Positions 26,273 to 35,622 of a stretch of 50,065 nt of DNA are shown one piece after another. Under the pieces are notes generated by a model, which did no database searches, was not told where the DNA came from, and saw nothing but the letters and a program-made list of their open reading frames with translations. The position numbers were made by a program, and so were the translations under genes. Origin of the DNA: Myxococcota bacterium (GTDB lineage: Bacteria; Myxococcota_A; UBA9160; UBA4427). The stretch spans positions 1-50,065 of the forward strand of contig JAPKBZ010000029.1 in assembly GCA_028823175.1 (NCBI GenBank), given 5' to 3'. Positions within the stretch are counted from its first letter, which is position 1, and each line of letters starts with the position of its first letter.

Positions 26273-26958
26273 GGACCGGCCTCCTCGAGGGCCAGCAAGC
26301 GCGCGGCCAGGGCGAGATCCTCGGGCACGGTGATCTTGAAATTTCCCGGACTCCCCTCGACCACCTGCACCGGAGCCCCGAGTCGCTCGACGAGCTGCGC
26401 GTCGTCCGTCCCCTGGAAGTCCTCGGCCTGGGCCTTCGCCAGGGCCTCCGCGAAGAGCGAACGATGAAAAACCTGCGGCGTCTGGGCGAGCCAGCAACGG
26501 TCGCGCCTGGGCGTCGTCGTGACGACCCCGTCTTCGACGAGTTTCACGGTATCCCGACAGGGAGCGGCCAGCACGGCCGCGCCCGATCGCTCGGCCACCT
26601 CGACGACCCGGGCGACGTCCCCGGCCGAGACACGGCAGCGCGCAGCATCGTGGATCGCGATGAGTTCGAACTCTTCGGGGATCGCGGCCAGGCCCGCGGC
26701 AACGGAGTCCTGGCGCTCGGCTCCTCCGATCACCGGCCGGGCGACCCGGGGATCTCCCGACGAGACCCGTTCCGCATAGAGCGAGAGGTCCGAGGCGGAA
26801 AGCACGGGCTGCAACCACCCAAAACCCGAGAATTGGAGCAAATTGTCCAACGTTCGTTGCAGGAGTGTTTTCCCCGCAAGGTCGACGAAAGCCTTGGGGG
26901 TCTTCCCCCCGAGCCGCTCACCCCGCCCTGCGGCCAATACGATGACCGCCGTTTGCAT
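26269..26958 (-). CDS. ispD: 2-C-methyl-D-erythritol 4-phosphate cytidylyltransferase
   Basis: From ATG 26958 the protein is 229 residues, the usual IspD size, and forms CDP-ME from MEP and CTP. The CTP-binding loop VIVLAAGRGERLGGKTPKAF opens the protein, with the conserved Arg and Lys. GGAERQDSVAAGL, IHDAARCRVS (normally HDAARP; Cys in place of Pro here) and the segment TTTPRRDRCWLAQTPQVF are family features. The frame continues further upstream (to 27132) but that part lacks any IspD homology. It heads the long minus-strand run that goes on to ispF, cysS, uvrB and uvrC. Confidence 0.95.
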   Translation of the reverse strand: MQTAVIVLAAGRGERLGGKTPKAFVDLAGKTLLQRTLDNLLQFSGFGWLQPVLSASDLSLYAERVSSGDPRVARPVIGGAERQDSVAAGLAAIPEEFELIAIHDAARCRVSAGDVARVVEVAERSGAAVLAAPCRDTVKLVEDGVVTTTPRRDRCWLAQTPQVFHRSLFAEALAKAQAEDFQGTDDAQLVERLGAPVQVVEGSPGNFKITVPEDLALAARLLALEEAGP

Positions 26959-27130
26959 CCCGTTAGGATAGATCGGTCGCCTCGCGAGTGCCTGCACGCC
27001 CCGCAAAACACGGCCGGCGCACTCAGCCCCGGCGGGAATCGCATCTCGAGAAGCCAGAATATTGTCTTCTACATCCCCCGGATCCCAGCGTCGGGAAGAG
27101 GCTTTGGTACAGTCCCCGCCGGAGGAATTC

Positions 27131-28756
27131 ATGCCTAGCCGTACCGTCTCGACTTTCGTCTCCCTACTTGTCCTGTGTCTGCTGGCCGCGCCTGGACACG
27201 GTCAAAGCACCGGGGGGCCCATCGCCGCGCCTGCCTTGGCCCCGGCTACCGGCGCCAACACCCGCCCACTCAGCCTCGCCGATGCCATCGCTTTGGGGGT
27301 CCAGAACAATTTGGGGGTCGAAGTCAACCGCTACACCCCCTACGTCGCCCAATACGAGAGCGAGGCCGCCTGGGGCGCCTACAACCCGCTCTTCGAGAGC
27401 GATATCCAGTACGGCCGCCAGCGAGAGCAAAACGGCTTCGTCACCAACCAGCCTACCAAGAGCGACCAAATCGAGGGCGGGGTCGGGCTGACGGCCCTGA
27501 TCCCCTACTGGGGCGGAGCTCTCACCCTGGATTTTGACGGCGGCAAGAACAATACGACCAACCCCATCGAGCGCCTGAGCCCCAAGTACAACTCGGGCTT
27601 GACCCTCGGGATCAATGCCCCTCTGCTGCGAGGGCTGGTCTGGAATGAGCCCTGGACCCAGGTCAAAATCAGCCGACTCGGCTATGAGAGCCAGCTCGAC
27701 AATTTTACGACCTCGGTGATGAACACCGTTTTCTCGATTATCAACGACTACTGGGTCCTCGTCGCCCGCCAGGAAGAGGTCCGGGTCGCCGAAAAGAGCC
27801 TTGAGAGCAACAACGCGCTGCTCGACCAGGCTCGCGTCCAATACGACGTCGGCGTCGTCTCCAAGGTCGAGGTCATCCAGGCCGAGGCCGGCGTGGCCAA
27901 CAGTGAATTCAACCTGATCCTGGCGCGCAATGAGTACATGAACTCCCAGGATCAGCTCATCGCATCGGTTCTGGGGACCCAGCTGCATTCCACCACCACG
28001 CTCCTCTTCAGCCCCACGGACAACCCCGTCTACACCCGGGCCGCCCCGGTGGACCTCGAAAAGTCCGTAGAGAGGGCCTTCAAGCTCAGGCCCGAACTCG
28101 CGGCCGCCTACAAGCAAGTCGAGACCGGGGAAATCTCCCTGCGGTTTGCAGAGAACCAGCGCCTGCCCCGGTTGGATGTGAATGTTCGCTACCGGACCTT
28201 GGGGACGACGGGTAGTGAGAACGAGGTTGATTCGCCTTTCTGCCCAGGGGGAGGAGTGTGTCCTTCGCCCGTAAACAAGGGCGATTTCGGAGATACCTTC
28301 GGATACTACTACGGCCAGGGTGGCCCGGACGAGCTGAGCGCCGTGGCGCTGGTTTCGATTCCGTTGGGAAATACCACGGCCCGCAAGAACGCGAGCAAGG
28401 CCCGCATCCAACTGCGCCAGTCCAAGAGCCAGATCACCCGACTCAAGCAGGACATCATCGTTTCCGTCCGCCGAGCGGCACGAGGGTTGCTCGCTTCGGC
28501 CCAGGGCGTCGAAGCCGCCGAGCGGCGACGCATCGCCGCGGCCGAGCAGCTTCGAGCCGAGCAGATCCGGCTTGAGCACGGCGAATCCACCCCCTTCGAC
28601 GTCCTCCAGCGCGAGCGGGATCTGGTGGACGCCGAGAGCCAGAAAATCGGTGCCCTTCGGGCCTACCGGATTTCCCAAGCCACCCTACAACGCGAAGAAG
28701 GCACTATCCTGAACGATCGCAACGTCGTGATCGATCAGGTTCGTGCGCTCAACTGA
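27131..28756 (+). CDS. TolC-like outer membrane efflux protein
   Basis: The 541-residue protein starts at ATG 27131, four bases after GGAGGAA. A signal peptide (about 1-25, cleaved near GHGQ) is followed by a Pro/Ala-rich spacer and two OEP repeats: the first from LSLADAIALGVQNN, the second from APVDLEKSVERAFKLRPEL. Long amphipathic helices (EVRVAEKSLESNNALLDQAR; residues ~480-540) correspond to the periplasmic coiled-coil barrel. A short loop with two Cys (FCPGGGVC) is probably extracellular or in a turn. No RND or ABC pump partner is adjacent; the next gene, bactofilin, starts 17 bases downstream. Export substrate unknown. Confidence 0.9.
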   Translation: MPSRTVSTFVSLLVLCLLAAPGHGQSTGGPIAAPALAPATGANTRPLSLADAIALGVQNNLGVEVNRYTPYVAQYESEAAWGAYNPLFESDIQYGRQREQNGFVTNQPTKSDQIEGGVGLTALIPYWGGALTLDFDGGKNNTTNPIERLSPKYNSGLTLGINAPLLRGLVWNEPWTQVKISRLGYESQLDNFTTSVMNTVFSIINDYWVLVARQEEVRVAEKSLESNNALLDQARVQYDVGVVSKVEVIQAEAGVANSEFNLILARNEYMNSQDQLIASVLGTQLHSTTTLLFSPTDNPVYTRAAPVDLEKSVERAFKLRPELAAAYKQVETGEISLRFAENQRLPRLDVNVRYRTLGTTGSENEVDSPFCPGGGVCPSPVNKGDFGDTFGYYYGQGGPDELSAVALVSIPLGNTTARKNASKARIQLRQSKSQITRLKQDIIVSVRRAARGLLASAQGVEAAERRRIAAAEQLRAEQIRLEHGESTPFDVLQRERDLVDAESQKIGALRAYRISQATLQREEGTILNDRNVVIDQVRALN

Positions 28757-28773
28757 CCCGGAGCTTCAAGAGC

Positions 28774-29397
28774 ATGGGATTATTCGGAAACAAGAACTCA
28801 TCGGCCAACGAAGGCCCCAGGAGCGACGAGCAGCTCGCCGACGCGAGCTCCGGCGGCCGGGGATCGGCCACACCAGGAACACAAGACCAGGCGAATCGGG
28901 GCAAGGGTCCCCTTCGCGCAGAAGCCAAGCCAAGTGACGGTCCGCCGTCCTCGAGGGAGAATACCGTGGCAACCATAGGGAAATCGATCATCTTCAAGGG
29001 CGAACTCAGCGGGAGCGAGGACCTCGAGGTCAACGGGACAGTCGAAGGAGACGTCAAACTCCCGAACAACACCCTGACCGTCGGGCAGACGGGGCACGTC
29101 AAGGCTTCCATCTCTGCGAAATCAATCCTGGTCGTGGGCCGGGTCACCGGCGACGTCGCCGCCACTGAGCGCATCGAAATCGAGGCCTCGGGCATTGTCG
29201 AGGGCGACCTACGAGCACCCCGCCTCCTCGTTAAAGAAGGCGCGGTCATGAATGGCAGCGTGGAAATGACCGCCGCCTCAAAAGCACTTGAGGGAGACAA
29301 GCCCTCCTCGGCCCGGCCGAATACGGGAGGCCCCACTTCTGGAAGCCCGAGTTCAGGAACCCGCGCAGCTCCGGGAAGCCAGGCCTCGGCGGGTTAG
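28774..29397 (+). CDS. Bactofilin
   Basis: The 207-residue protein has the bactofilin (DUF583) beta-helical core at about 67-160, with repeated hydrophobic-Gly strand units such as SIIFKGELSGSEDLEVNGTVEGDV and later SGIVEGDLRAPRLLVKEG. It is flanked by disordered, Ser/Gly/Pro-rich tails, the usual layout. Bactofilins polymerise without nucleotide on the inner membrane and scaffold cell-shape, polarity or DNA-segregation functions. No M23 peptidase partner is adjacent. The stop overlaps the convergent secF stop by four bases. Confidence 0.93.
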   Translation: MGLFGNKNSSANEGPRSDEQLADASSGGRGSATPGTQDQANRGKGPLRAEAKPSDGPPSSRENTVATIGKSIIFKGELSGSEDLEVNGTVEGDVKLPNNTLTVGQTGHVKASISAKSILVVGRVTGDVAATERIEIEASGIVEGDLRAPRLLVKEGAVMNGSVEMTAASKALEGDKPSSARPNTGGPTSGSPSSGTRAAPGSQASAG

Positions 29398-30383
29398 CGG
29401 GCCCGGGCCGCCTTGGCCTTCCCGCCCTCCGGCGCTTGGCCACCGCCTTCGAGCAAGAGCAGGAGCGGGGCCGCGATATAGATCGACGAGTAGGTCCCTA
29501 TGACTACGCCGATCAGCATGGCGAGGGCAAAGGGGCGAATCACTTCGCCACCCAGGAAGTAGAGGCTCAACAGGGCCATCAGGGTCGTCCCCGAAGTCAG
29601 CACGGTACGCGAGAGGGTCTGGTTGACGCTCTGATTGAGGACGTCGGGCAACGCCGCCTTCGTCCTCAACTCCATGTTCTCGCGAATCCGATCGTAGATA
29701 ATGATGGTGTCATTCAGGCTGTAGCCGATGATTGCCAGCAACGCGGCGAGCACCCGCAGGTCGAATTCGAAGCCTAGAATGATCCAGATCCCGGAGGTCA
29801 CCAGGAGGTCGTGAACGACTGCGACCACCGCACCGGGCGCAAATCGAGAACTAAAGCGAATTGTCACGTAGACAAGGATGGCCAGACTGGCCCAGAAGAG
29901 GGCCAAAAGGCCATCCGAGCGCAATTCCTTCCCCACCCTGGGGCCCACGAAATCCACTCGCTCGACGGAGAGCGGCCCGACGCCACTGACCAGGGCCGCC
30001 TCGACCAATTCAACTCGATCGATGGAGGCGGTCACCGCCTGCTCCTCTGACTCGCCGAGGGCGGGATTGACGATTTCTTCACCGCCCTTGAATTTGACCA
30101 GAAACTCCCGGGCCGAGGCCTCGCCGAATCGGATGACGGTAGGATCCTCGACCACTCTGGACTCCGCAAGAACGCCGCGAAGCTTTCCTTCGCTGACGTC
30201 CACTCCAGGAGCGAACCGTACCTGCATCTCTGTGCCGCCCGCGAAGTCGACGCCTAGACGAAGCCCACGCACGGGAATCAGAGCCACGGAAAGGAGGATC
30301 AGCAGAACCGACAGCGAGGCACAGAGCTTGCCACGGCCAATGAAGTCGATCTTCGTGTTCGGCGGAATCAGTTCAAACGACAC
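29394..30383 (-). CDS. secF: Protein translocase subunit SecF
   Basis: The 329-residue SecF has six spans with the large periplasmic domain after span 1 (about 38-140) and the conserved GVDFAGGTEMQVRF motif. LAIIGYSLNDTIIIYDRIRENM is the RND-type span 4-5 signature. With SecD it uses proton motive force to pull exported proteins from SecYEG on the periplasmic side. Translation starts at GTG 30383 with GGGAGG eight bases upstream, 12 bases after secD. Confidence 0.96.
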   Translation of the reverse strand: MSFELIPPNTKIDFIGRGKLCASLSVLLILLSVALIPVRGLRLGVDFAGGTEMQVRFAPGVDVSEGKLRGVLAESRVVEDPTVIRFGEASAREFLVKFKGGEEIVNPALGESEEQAVTASIDRVELVEAALVSGVGPLSVERVDFVGPRVGKELRSDGLLALFWASLAILVYVTIRFSSRFAPGAVVAVVHDLLVTSGIWIILGFEFDLRVLAALLAIIGYSLNDTIIIYDRIRENMELRTKAALPDVLNQSVNQTLSRTVLTSGTTLMALLSLYFLGGEVIRPFALAMLIGVVIGTYSSIYIAAPLLLLLEGGGQAPEGGKAKAARAR

Positions 30384-30395
30384 GGCAGAACCTCC

Positions 30396-31982
30396 CTAGA
30401 TGGACAATTTCTGGACAGAACGTCCACCCGGATAGAGCATGAAGGCGGTACGGGTGATCACCAAGGCCGCAAAAACGCTGGTCAGGATTCCGACGGACAG
30501 CGTGACCGCGAAGCCCTTGATCGGACCTGTTCCGAACTCGAAGAGAATCAATGCGGTGATCAGCGTCGTAATATTCGCGTCGAGGACGGTCGAGTTTGCC
30601 TTGTCGAAGCCCCGGACGATCGCCGTCCGCGGCGTTTTTCCCGATCTCAACTCCTCGCGGATCCGCTCGAAGATAATGACGTTGGCATCCACCGCCATAC
30701 CCACCGTGAGCACCAGACCCGCGATGCCGGGAAGGGTGAGGGTCGCCTCGAAAAGCGACATCACGCCGACCAACATCATCAGATTGAAGAGCAGGGCAAC
30801 ACTCGCGTAGATCCCACTCAGGCGGTAGTACACCCCAGAGAAGATCAAGACCAGCGCGAGCCCGAGGACAGAAGCCCGAGTTCCCGAAACAATCGAATCT
30901 TGCCCCAGGGCAGGCCCGACGCTGCGCTCCTCTTCGATCACAACGGGGACCGAAAGCGCGCCAGCTCTCAGCACCACGGCCAGATCGGCCGCCTGCTGAA
31001 CCGTGTAGCGCCCCTCGATCTGCCCGTTGGTCGAGATTCGCGACCGGACGACGGGCGCGCTGTAGACCTTCTCGTCGAGAATGATCGCGAGTTGGCTACC
31101 GATATTCTCTTCGGTGAGCTTGCCAAAGATACGACCGCCCTCCGGGTTGAAACGAAAGCTAACCAGCGGACGCTGCTGGTTATCCCAATTGAGCCGGGCG
31201 TCGTCGAGATAGTCCCCGGTGATATCCGCCGCCTCGGGGAGCAGGTAGGCCGCGATGACCTGCTCGGTCTCGGGATCGGTCTCCACCACGATTTCCTGGC
31301 CATCGGGAATCCCGCCCGTGTAGCGCGCCCGTAGGGCATCTTCGCTCCCAGCACTGTCGAGCACGATCTTGAATTCGAGAAAACCCGTGGACTTCAGAAG
31401 CTCCCGGGCTCGACCGCGGTCGATCTGGCCCCCCGGAATCTGCACGAGAACTCGGTCATCGCCCTGGCGAGTCACCACGGAATCCGGAATGCCGCGCACG
31501 GGATCGTCTATCCGACGGCGCAGAACCTCGAGCACCTGGGCCATCGTTCTCTCGCGAATTTCCTGTTCCCAATCCGCTGTGAGCTCGTACTTATCGGCTC
31601 CCTGACTGCCATCGACGGCCTGAAGCGAATTGTACTCCTCCAACGCCTTGCGAATCTGATCCCGGCTCGCAGGATCGACTCCGGTCACCTCAAGTTCGCC
31701 GGAATTGACCACGACGCTTCCCACCTTGACGCCTTGATCGGCCAGGCTCTCCACGAGGGAATCCCTGAGAAATTCGAGTTCGTGCTGGATCGCCTCCTCG
31801 ATCTTGACCCCCACGACCCAGTTGATGCCGCCCTGGAGATCAAGCCCCAAGCGGAGGCCTTCATCGGGCCAGAACTCACTCTGCTGGCGCTCCTCCTTGG
31901 GCACAAAATTCGAGATCGTGACCACGGACAGGACCACGACCAGCGCCAGAATCGAGCCAACTCGCCATTTCAGACCGCTCAC
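30396..31982 (-). CDS. secD: Protein translocase subunit SecD
   Basis: The 528-residue SecD starts with a signal-anchor span, then GLDLQGGINWVVGV, the large P1 periplasmic domain (about 45-340) and five C-terminal spans. VGMAVDANVIIFERIREELRSGK carries the conserved Asp of the proton relay. The start is GTG 31982 inside GTGA, overlapping the yajC stop, so yajC-secD-secF is a coupled operon. All three subunits are intact and of normal length. Confidence 0.96.
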   Translation of the reverse strand: MSGLKWRVGSILALVVVLSVVTISNFVPKEERQQSEFWPDEGLRLGLDLQGGINWVVGVKIEEAIQHELEFLRDSLVESLADQGVKVGSVVVNSGELEVTGVDPASRDQIRKALEEYNSLQAVDGSQGADKYELTADWEQEIRERTMAQVLEVLRRRIDDPVRGIPDSVVTRQGDDRVLVQIPGGQIDRGRARELLKSTGFLEFKIVLDSAGSEDALRARYTGGIPDGQEIVVETDPETEQVIAAYLLPEAADITGDYLDDARLNWDNQQRPLVSFRFNPEGGRIFGKLTEENIGSQLAIILDEKVYSAPVVRSRISTNGQIEGRYTVQQAADLAVVLRAGALSVPVVIEEERSVGPALGQDSIVSGTRASVLGLALVLIFSGVYYRLSGIYASVALLFNLMMLVGVMSLFEATLTLPGIAGLVLTVGMAVDANVIIFERIREELRSGKTPRTAIVRGFDKANSTVLDANITTLITALILFEFGTGPIKGFAVTLSVGILTSVFAALVITRTAFMLYPGGRSVQKLSI

Positions 31983-32329
31983 TTGCCGCCCTCCCCTTCG
32001 TCGTCGCTCCCCGAACGAATCACACTTGCCACCCCGGTTCGGGCGAGTTCCACTTCGACCCGAGCACCGCCCTTGACTCGAGCAATCTCCAGCGTCAGCG
32101 TGGAATCGGCCACCTCGGTCACCAGGCCGTGAATCCCACCGGCGGTCACCACCCGATCGCCTCTAACCAGCGAGCGAATGGACGCCTCTCGCTCCTTTTG
32201 CTGGCGCTGCTGGGGACGGATCACCAGGAAGTAGAAAATTAGAAAGATCGCGCCCATCATCAGAAAGAAGCTGGGATCGAACCCTTCGCCCTGGGCCTGT
32301 AGGGGCACGACTGTGGAAAAATCCATCAT
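31979..32329 (-). CDS. yajC: SecDF-associated subunit YajC
   Basis: The 116-residue protein has a single N-terminal span (FFLMMGAIFLIFYFLVI), then RPQQRQQKEREA and GDRVVTAGGIHGLVTEV, the YajC signature. The acidic C-terminal tail (SGSDDEGEGGK) is slightly longer than usual. It belongs to the holotranslocon with SecDF. It is 71 bases downstream of the SpoIID-like gene. Confidence 0.95.
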   Translation of the reverse strand: MMDFSTVVPLQAQGEGFDPSFFLMMGAIFLIFYFLVIRPQQRQQKEREASIRSLVRGDRVVTAGGIHGLVTEVADSTLTLEIARVKGGARVEVELARTGVASVIRSGSDDEGEGGK

Positions 32330-32400
32330 TTCACCTCGCGGTTCATTGTCTCGAACTCATCCTATTCCGCTCCGATCTCGCCCAGCGACACCGAGCTCGC

Positions 32401-33519
32401 TTAACGGCCGGCAAACGCCTCGGCCTCTTCGCTTTTGCTCCGCCAACGGGTAAGGCGCGTGCCCGGGTAGAAACTATTGAGGATCTCCGTGTAGAGCGCC
32501 CCTTGCCGGGCCATTCCCTGGGCCCCCCACTGGCTCATGCCAACGCCGTGGCCTCGGCCAGATCCGACGAAGACGAAAAAGCCGTCCTTAACACTCAACT
32601 CGAAGAGGGTACTCTTCAACGCCGACTCGCCCACTAGTGATCGCAATTTCTGGCCCGAAAGCCGAATCTCGCCTCCACTCCCCATAAAACGAAGTTTGAC
32701 TACTCGCCCACTCTCCGATCGCGCCAGCACCTGGGCCGCCCACACGTCGCCGACGCTCATCCCCACGCCATCCAGAAGTCGGCTCATTGTGGTGCGCGAA
32801 ACCGCCGTTCGCCAGTACGTATCGGGCGAGCCGTCCTCCGCCTTGACCTCATTACTCGTCAAATAGGACAAGTGCTTGCCCCAAACCTCCCGTGAGCTCG
32901 CCGTACGCCCTCCCGAAGCCGAGTGAAAAGCCGCCAGAATGGGCTCACCCCGCCAAGTCAGGACCTCGCAACGCGTGGCCGCCACGGCCCGCTCTACCGA
33001 TTTGAACGGCCGTCCCAGGGCGAATACCTGGTGGCGGGTATTGGCCTCCACATCGTAGGGGCGTCGAGCCCTCGTCAGTTGCTGGTGTAACCCGTAGCTT
33101 CGACTGGCCACCGCCTGGGCACGTAGGGCGTGGGCCTGCCAGAGTGCGGGAATTTCCCCCTTGAGAACGCCGGCCACGTAGACCTCGAGTGGCACCTCGG
33201 CGATCAGCCCCAGGCCTTCCTTGAGCGGCACGATGGACAGAACCCCCGGCACTCGCTGCCCGGCCAAGCGGGCCTGGTTGGGCGCGCTCCGCCAGACCGC
33301 CTGCTCCATCCCGTTGATTCGCAAACGACCCCGGGAAGCCGGCTCGAAAGTGTAGGACTGGCCCTGGCTGACCAAGCTAAAAGCGGTCCCCCGCCGTTCG
33401 AGCAGAACTCGAATAGTCGCATCACACGCTGGCTCCGCCAGCGCGCGCACCGGAGCGATCACAGCGAATACGACCGCTGCCATCAGCCCGACCCGTCCCC
33501 CCACGAGAATGGCCTGCAT
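32401..33519 (-). CDS. SpoIID/LytB-domain protein (probable septal peptidoglycan glycosidase)
   Basis: The 372-residue protein has a signal peptide (about 1-28, ending ALAEP) and a SpoIID domain (~100-350). Characteristic segments are VPLEVYVAGVLKGEIPALW, ALRAQAVASRSYGL, HSASGGRTASSREVWG and SGRGHGVGMSQWGAQGMA. The Glu of LKGEIP is the expected lytic transglycosylase residue. In sporulating Firmicutes SpoIID trims denuded glycans; homologues in Gram-negative deltaproteobacteria act at the septum. It lies between metK and yajC; there is no sporulation gene in the window. Confidence 0.92.
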   Translation of the reverse strand: MQAILVGGRVGLMAAVVFAVIAPVRALAEPACDATIRVLLERRGTAFSLVSQGQSYTFEPASRGRLRINGMEQAVWRSAPNQARLAGQRVPGVLSIVPLKEGLGLIAEVPLEVYVAGVLKGEIPALWQAHALRAQAVASRSYGLHQQLTRARRPYDVEANTRHQVFALGRPFKSVERAVAATRCEVLTWRGEPILAAFHSASGGRTASSREVWGKHLSYLTSNEVKAEDGSPDTYWRTAVSRTTMSRLLDGVGMSVGDVWAAQVLARSESGRVVKLRFMGSGGEIRLSGQKLRSLVGESALKSTLFELSVKDGFFVFVGSGRGHGVGMSQWGAQGMARQGALYTEILNSFYPGTRLTRWRSKSEEAEAFAGR

Positions 33520-33597
33520 TCAGGTGTCTTGATCGCACGAAGTTCGCGCGGGGTCAAGGGAATCGCCCGGGATTGTTGATCTTTTTAATGCGGAAGA

Positions 33598-34761
33598 TCA
33601 GAGATCGGCGCGAATACCTTCGGCGCGGTCGGTCTTCTCCCACGGAAACCCGGCATCTTCTCGGCCGAAATGACCGTGATAGGACGTCGCGCGGTAGATC
33701 GGCCGGCGAAGGTTGAGCATTTCGTCGATTCCTCGCGGCGTCAGATCGAAATGCTTGCGAACGATCTGCTCGAGGCGGGCCATGCTGAGTTGGCTGGTAC
33801 CGAAAGTCTCCACCCGGATCGACAGGGGTTCGGCGACCCCAATCGCGTAGGCGAGTTGAACCTCGCAGCGCGTAGCCGCGCCCGCCGCGACCAGGTTCTT
33901 GGCCACGTAGCGACTCGCGTAGGCCGCGCTTCGATCGACCTTCGAAGGATCCTTTCCGGAGAAAGCGCCACCGCCGTGTCGGCCCATCCCTCCGTAGGTA
34001 TCGACGATAATCTTGCGCCCCGTGAGCCCGGCATCCCCCATGGGCCCGCCCACCACGAATCGGCCGGTGGGGTTGACGTGGAAGATCGTGTCGTTGTCGA
34101 TCAACTCGGAGGGAATGCTCGTGCGAATGATGCGCTCGGCGATCTGATCGCGCAGCTTGTCGTAGCTGACGTCGGGGGAGTGCTGGGTTGAAACCACCAC
34201 CGTATCGATCCGCGCGGCGTTGCCCTGGTCGTCGTATTGGACGGTGACCTGGCTCTTCGCATCCGGGCGGAGAAAATCCAATTCGCCGGACTCGAAACAA
34301 CCCCGATGGGCTTCGATCAACTTATGGGCGTAGCGGATCGGCGCGGGCATCAACTCGGGCGTTTCGTCACACGCGTATCCGAACATCATCCCCTGGTCGC
34401 CCGCACCCTGCTCCTTGTGGAGCCCCTCACCTTCGCTTACGCCCTGGGAAATATCGGGAGATTGCCGACCCAGCGCCACCATCACTGCGCAAGTGGAGGC
34501 GTCGAAGCCCATATCGGAACTCGTGTAGCCGATATCGTGAACAACGTTGCGAACCAGGGGCTGGATATCGACCTCGGCCTTGGTCGTCACCTCTCCGCAG
34601 ATGAGCACCAGGCCAGTGGTGGTGGCCGTCTCACAGGCCACCCGTGAGGCCGGGTCCTGGGCGAGCATGGCATCCAGGACCGCGTCGGAGATCTGGTCGC
34701 ACATCTTGTCCGGATGGCCCATAGAGACCGACTCGGAAGTAAAGAACGAACGGTTGGCCAT
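33598..34761 (-). CDS. metK: S-adenosylmethionine synthetase
   Basis: The 387-residue enzyme makes SAM from methionine and ATP. Signature segments: [20 protein letters not shown] with the catalytic His, [15 protein letters not shown], and the P-loop-like [19 protein letters not shown]. The start is ATG 34761, preceded by AGGAG nine bases upstream; the longer frame from 34836 lacks homology. The 170-base leader holds a hairpin and three 14-bp tandem repeats (separate entries). The usual downstream ahcY is absent. Confidence 0.97.
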   Translation of the reverse strand: MANRSFFTSESVSMGHPDKMCDQISDAVLDAMLAQDPASRVACETATTTGLVLICGEVTTKAEVDIQPLVRNVVHDIGYTSSDMGFDASTCAVMVALGRQSPDISQGVSEGEGLHKEQGAGDQGMMFGYACDETPELMPAPIRYAHKLIEAHRGCFESGELDFLRPDAKSQVTVQYDDQGNAARIDTVVVSTQHSPDVSYDKLRDQIAERIIRTSIPSELIDNDTIFHVNPTGRFVVGGPMGDAGLTGRKIIVDTYGGMGRHGGGAFSGKDPSKVDRSAAYASRYVAKNLVAAGAATRCEVQLAYAIGVAEPLSIRVETFGTSQLSMARLEQIVRKHFDLTPRGIDEMLNLRRPIYRATSYHGHFGREDAGFPWEKTDRAEGIRADL

Positions 34762-34789
34762 CTCTTTTTCTCCTGATTCTTCAAGGCTG

Positions 34790-34814
34790 CCGACCCCGGA
34801 AGCCCGAGGTTCGG
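34790..34814 (-). promoter_or_regulatory. Ten-pair hairpin in the metK leader
   Basis: On the minus strand CCGAACCTCGG-GCTT-CCGGGGTCGG folds into a ten-pair stem with one bulged A and a four-base loop, ending 28 bases before the start codon and about 15 before the ribosome site. No U-tract follows, so it is not a terminator. A SAM-responsive or other leader function is possible, but I see no match to a known SAM riboswitch class. Confidence 0.4.
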
Positions 34815-34857
34815 CGGTCGTCTCCCCCGAATTCAAGGTTTCGGACGGAGTTCACGG

Positions 34858-34899
34858 GTGGGCTTGCAATGGTGGGCTTGCAATAGTGGGCTCGCAATG
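34858..34899. repeat. Three tandem 14-bp repeats upstream of metK
   Basis: Units GTGGGCTTGCAATG (34858), GTGGGCTTGCAATA (34872) and GTGGGCTCGCAATG (34886) follow each other without spacers; only two positions vary. They lie 97-138 bases before the metK start and 31 bases after the HPr stop, in non-coding DNA. Confidence 0.9.
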
Positions 34900-34930
34900 T
34901 AGGCGAGGGGCGCCCAGGCTGAAACCCCTA

Positions 34931-35212
34931 TCAAACGTCTCCCGGTGCCGCCTCGAGAAGAGAACCCAGTTCCGAAACCGCCCGTTCGGCATCGTCGCCC
35001 TCAGCCTTTATTTTGAGGGTGCTCCCATGCTCTGCCGCCAGCGAGAGGATCGAGAGAATACTGCAGCCACTCACCCACTCCTCCCCCCGCCCAACCATGA
35101 CCTCGCTCGTAAATCGACTGGCCAGGGAAACGAACTGACCGGCAGGTCGTGCGTGCAGTCCCAACTCGGCGCGCACCGTAAAGCTCCGCTCAACGATGTT
35201 TTCTTCGCTCAC
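34931..35212 (-). CDS. HPr-like phosphocarrier protein
   Basis: The 93-residue HPr carries phosphate between enzyme I and EIIA. The active His20 sits in LGLHARPAGQFV, equivalent to His15. Ser51 in SGCSILSIL is equivalent to regulatory Ser46, the HPr kinase target. Translation starts at GTG 35212 in GTGA, overlapping the stop of the EIIA gene. Unlike many such clusters no ptsI follows; metK does, after a 169-base gap. Confidence 0.93.
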   Translation of the reverse strand: MSEENIVERSFTVRAELGLHARPAGQFVSLASRFTSEVMVGRGEEWVSGCSILSILSLAAEHGSTLKIKAEGDDAERAVSELGSLLEAAPGDV

Positions 35213-35622
35213 TCGGAGGCATCCTCCGGAAGCAACTGGCTGGCCACCGAGATATTGCGCCGACCGTACTCCTTGATAGATTTCGCGAGTTCCTCGAGGG
35301 TCTCCTTGCCCTTCGGGTTGGCAAGCTTGACGAGCATGGGAAGGTTCATTCCCGTGACCACTTCAACGTGGCGTTCTTCATGGAAGGAGAGCGCGATATT
35401 CGAGGGGCTTCCACCGAACATATCGGTCAGAATGAGAACTCCCTCATTCTCGTCTGCTGCGCGAATACCCTCTAGAACCTTCGTCCGCATCTCATCGAGC
35501 TTGTCTCCCTCCTGGAAGGAGATCGCGTGAAATTCCCTCGCATCGGGAACAATCAGCTTCAATGCTTTGAGAAACTCCGTGCCCAGGTCACAGTGCGACA
35601 CGATTACCAATCCAACCGCCAT
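35209..35622 (-). CDS. PTS EIIA component, mannose family
   Basis: The 137-residue protein is the ManX-type EIIA with phospho-acceptor His10 in VIVSHCDLG and the second motif ILTDMFGGSPSNIAL. Its membrane partners (EIIB/C/D) are absent here, so it likely regulates instead of transporting sugar. Its ATG overlaps the rapZ stop (TGATG) and its stop overlaps HPr, showing tight coupling. Confidence 0.94.
   Translation of the reverse strand: MAVGLVIVSHCDLGTEFLKALKLIVPDAREFHAISFQEGDKLDEMRTKVLEGIRAADENEGVLILTDMFGGSPSNIALSFHEERHVEVVTGMNLPMLVKLANPKGKETLEELAKSIKEYGRRNISVASQLLPEDASE

Noticed and set aside
27164..28678. 504-codon minus-strand frame opposite the TolC-like gene
   Set aside because: The TolC-like frame has signal peptide and OEP repeats; the opposite frame has no recognisable domain.
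34762..34930. Known SAM riboswitch ahead of metK
   Set aside because: No conserved core of SAM-I, SAM-II or other classes could be recognised; the leader was kept only as an unassigned structure.
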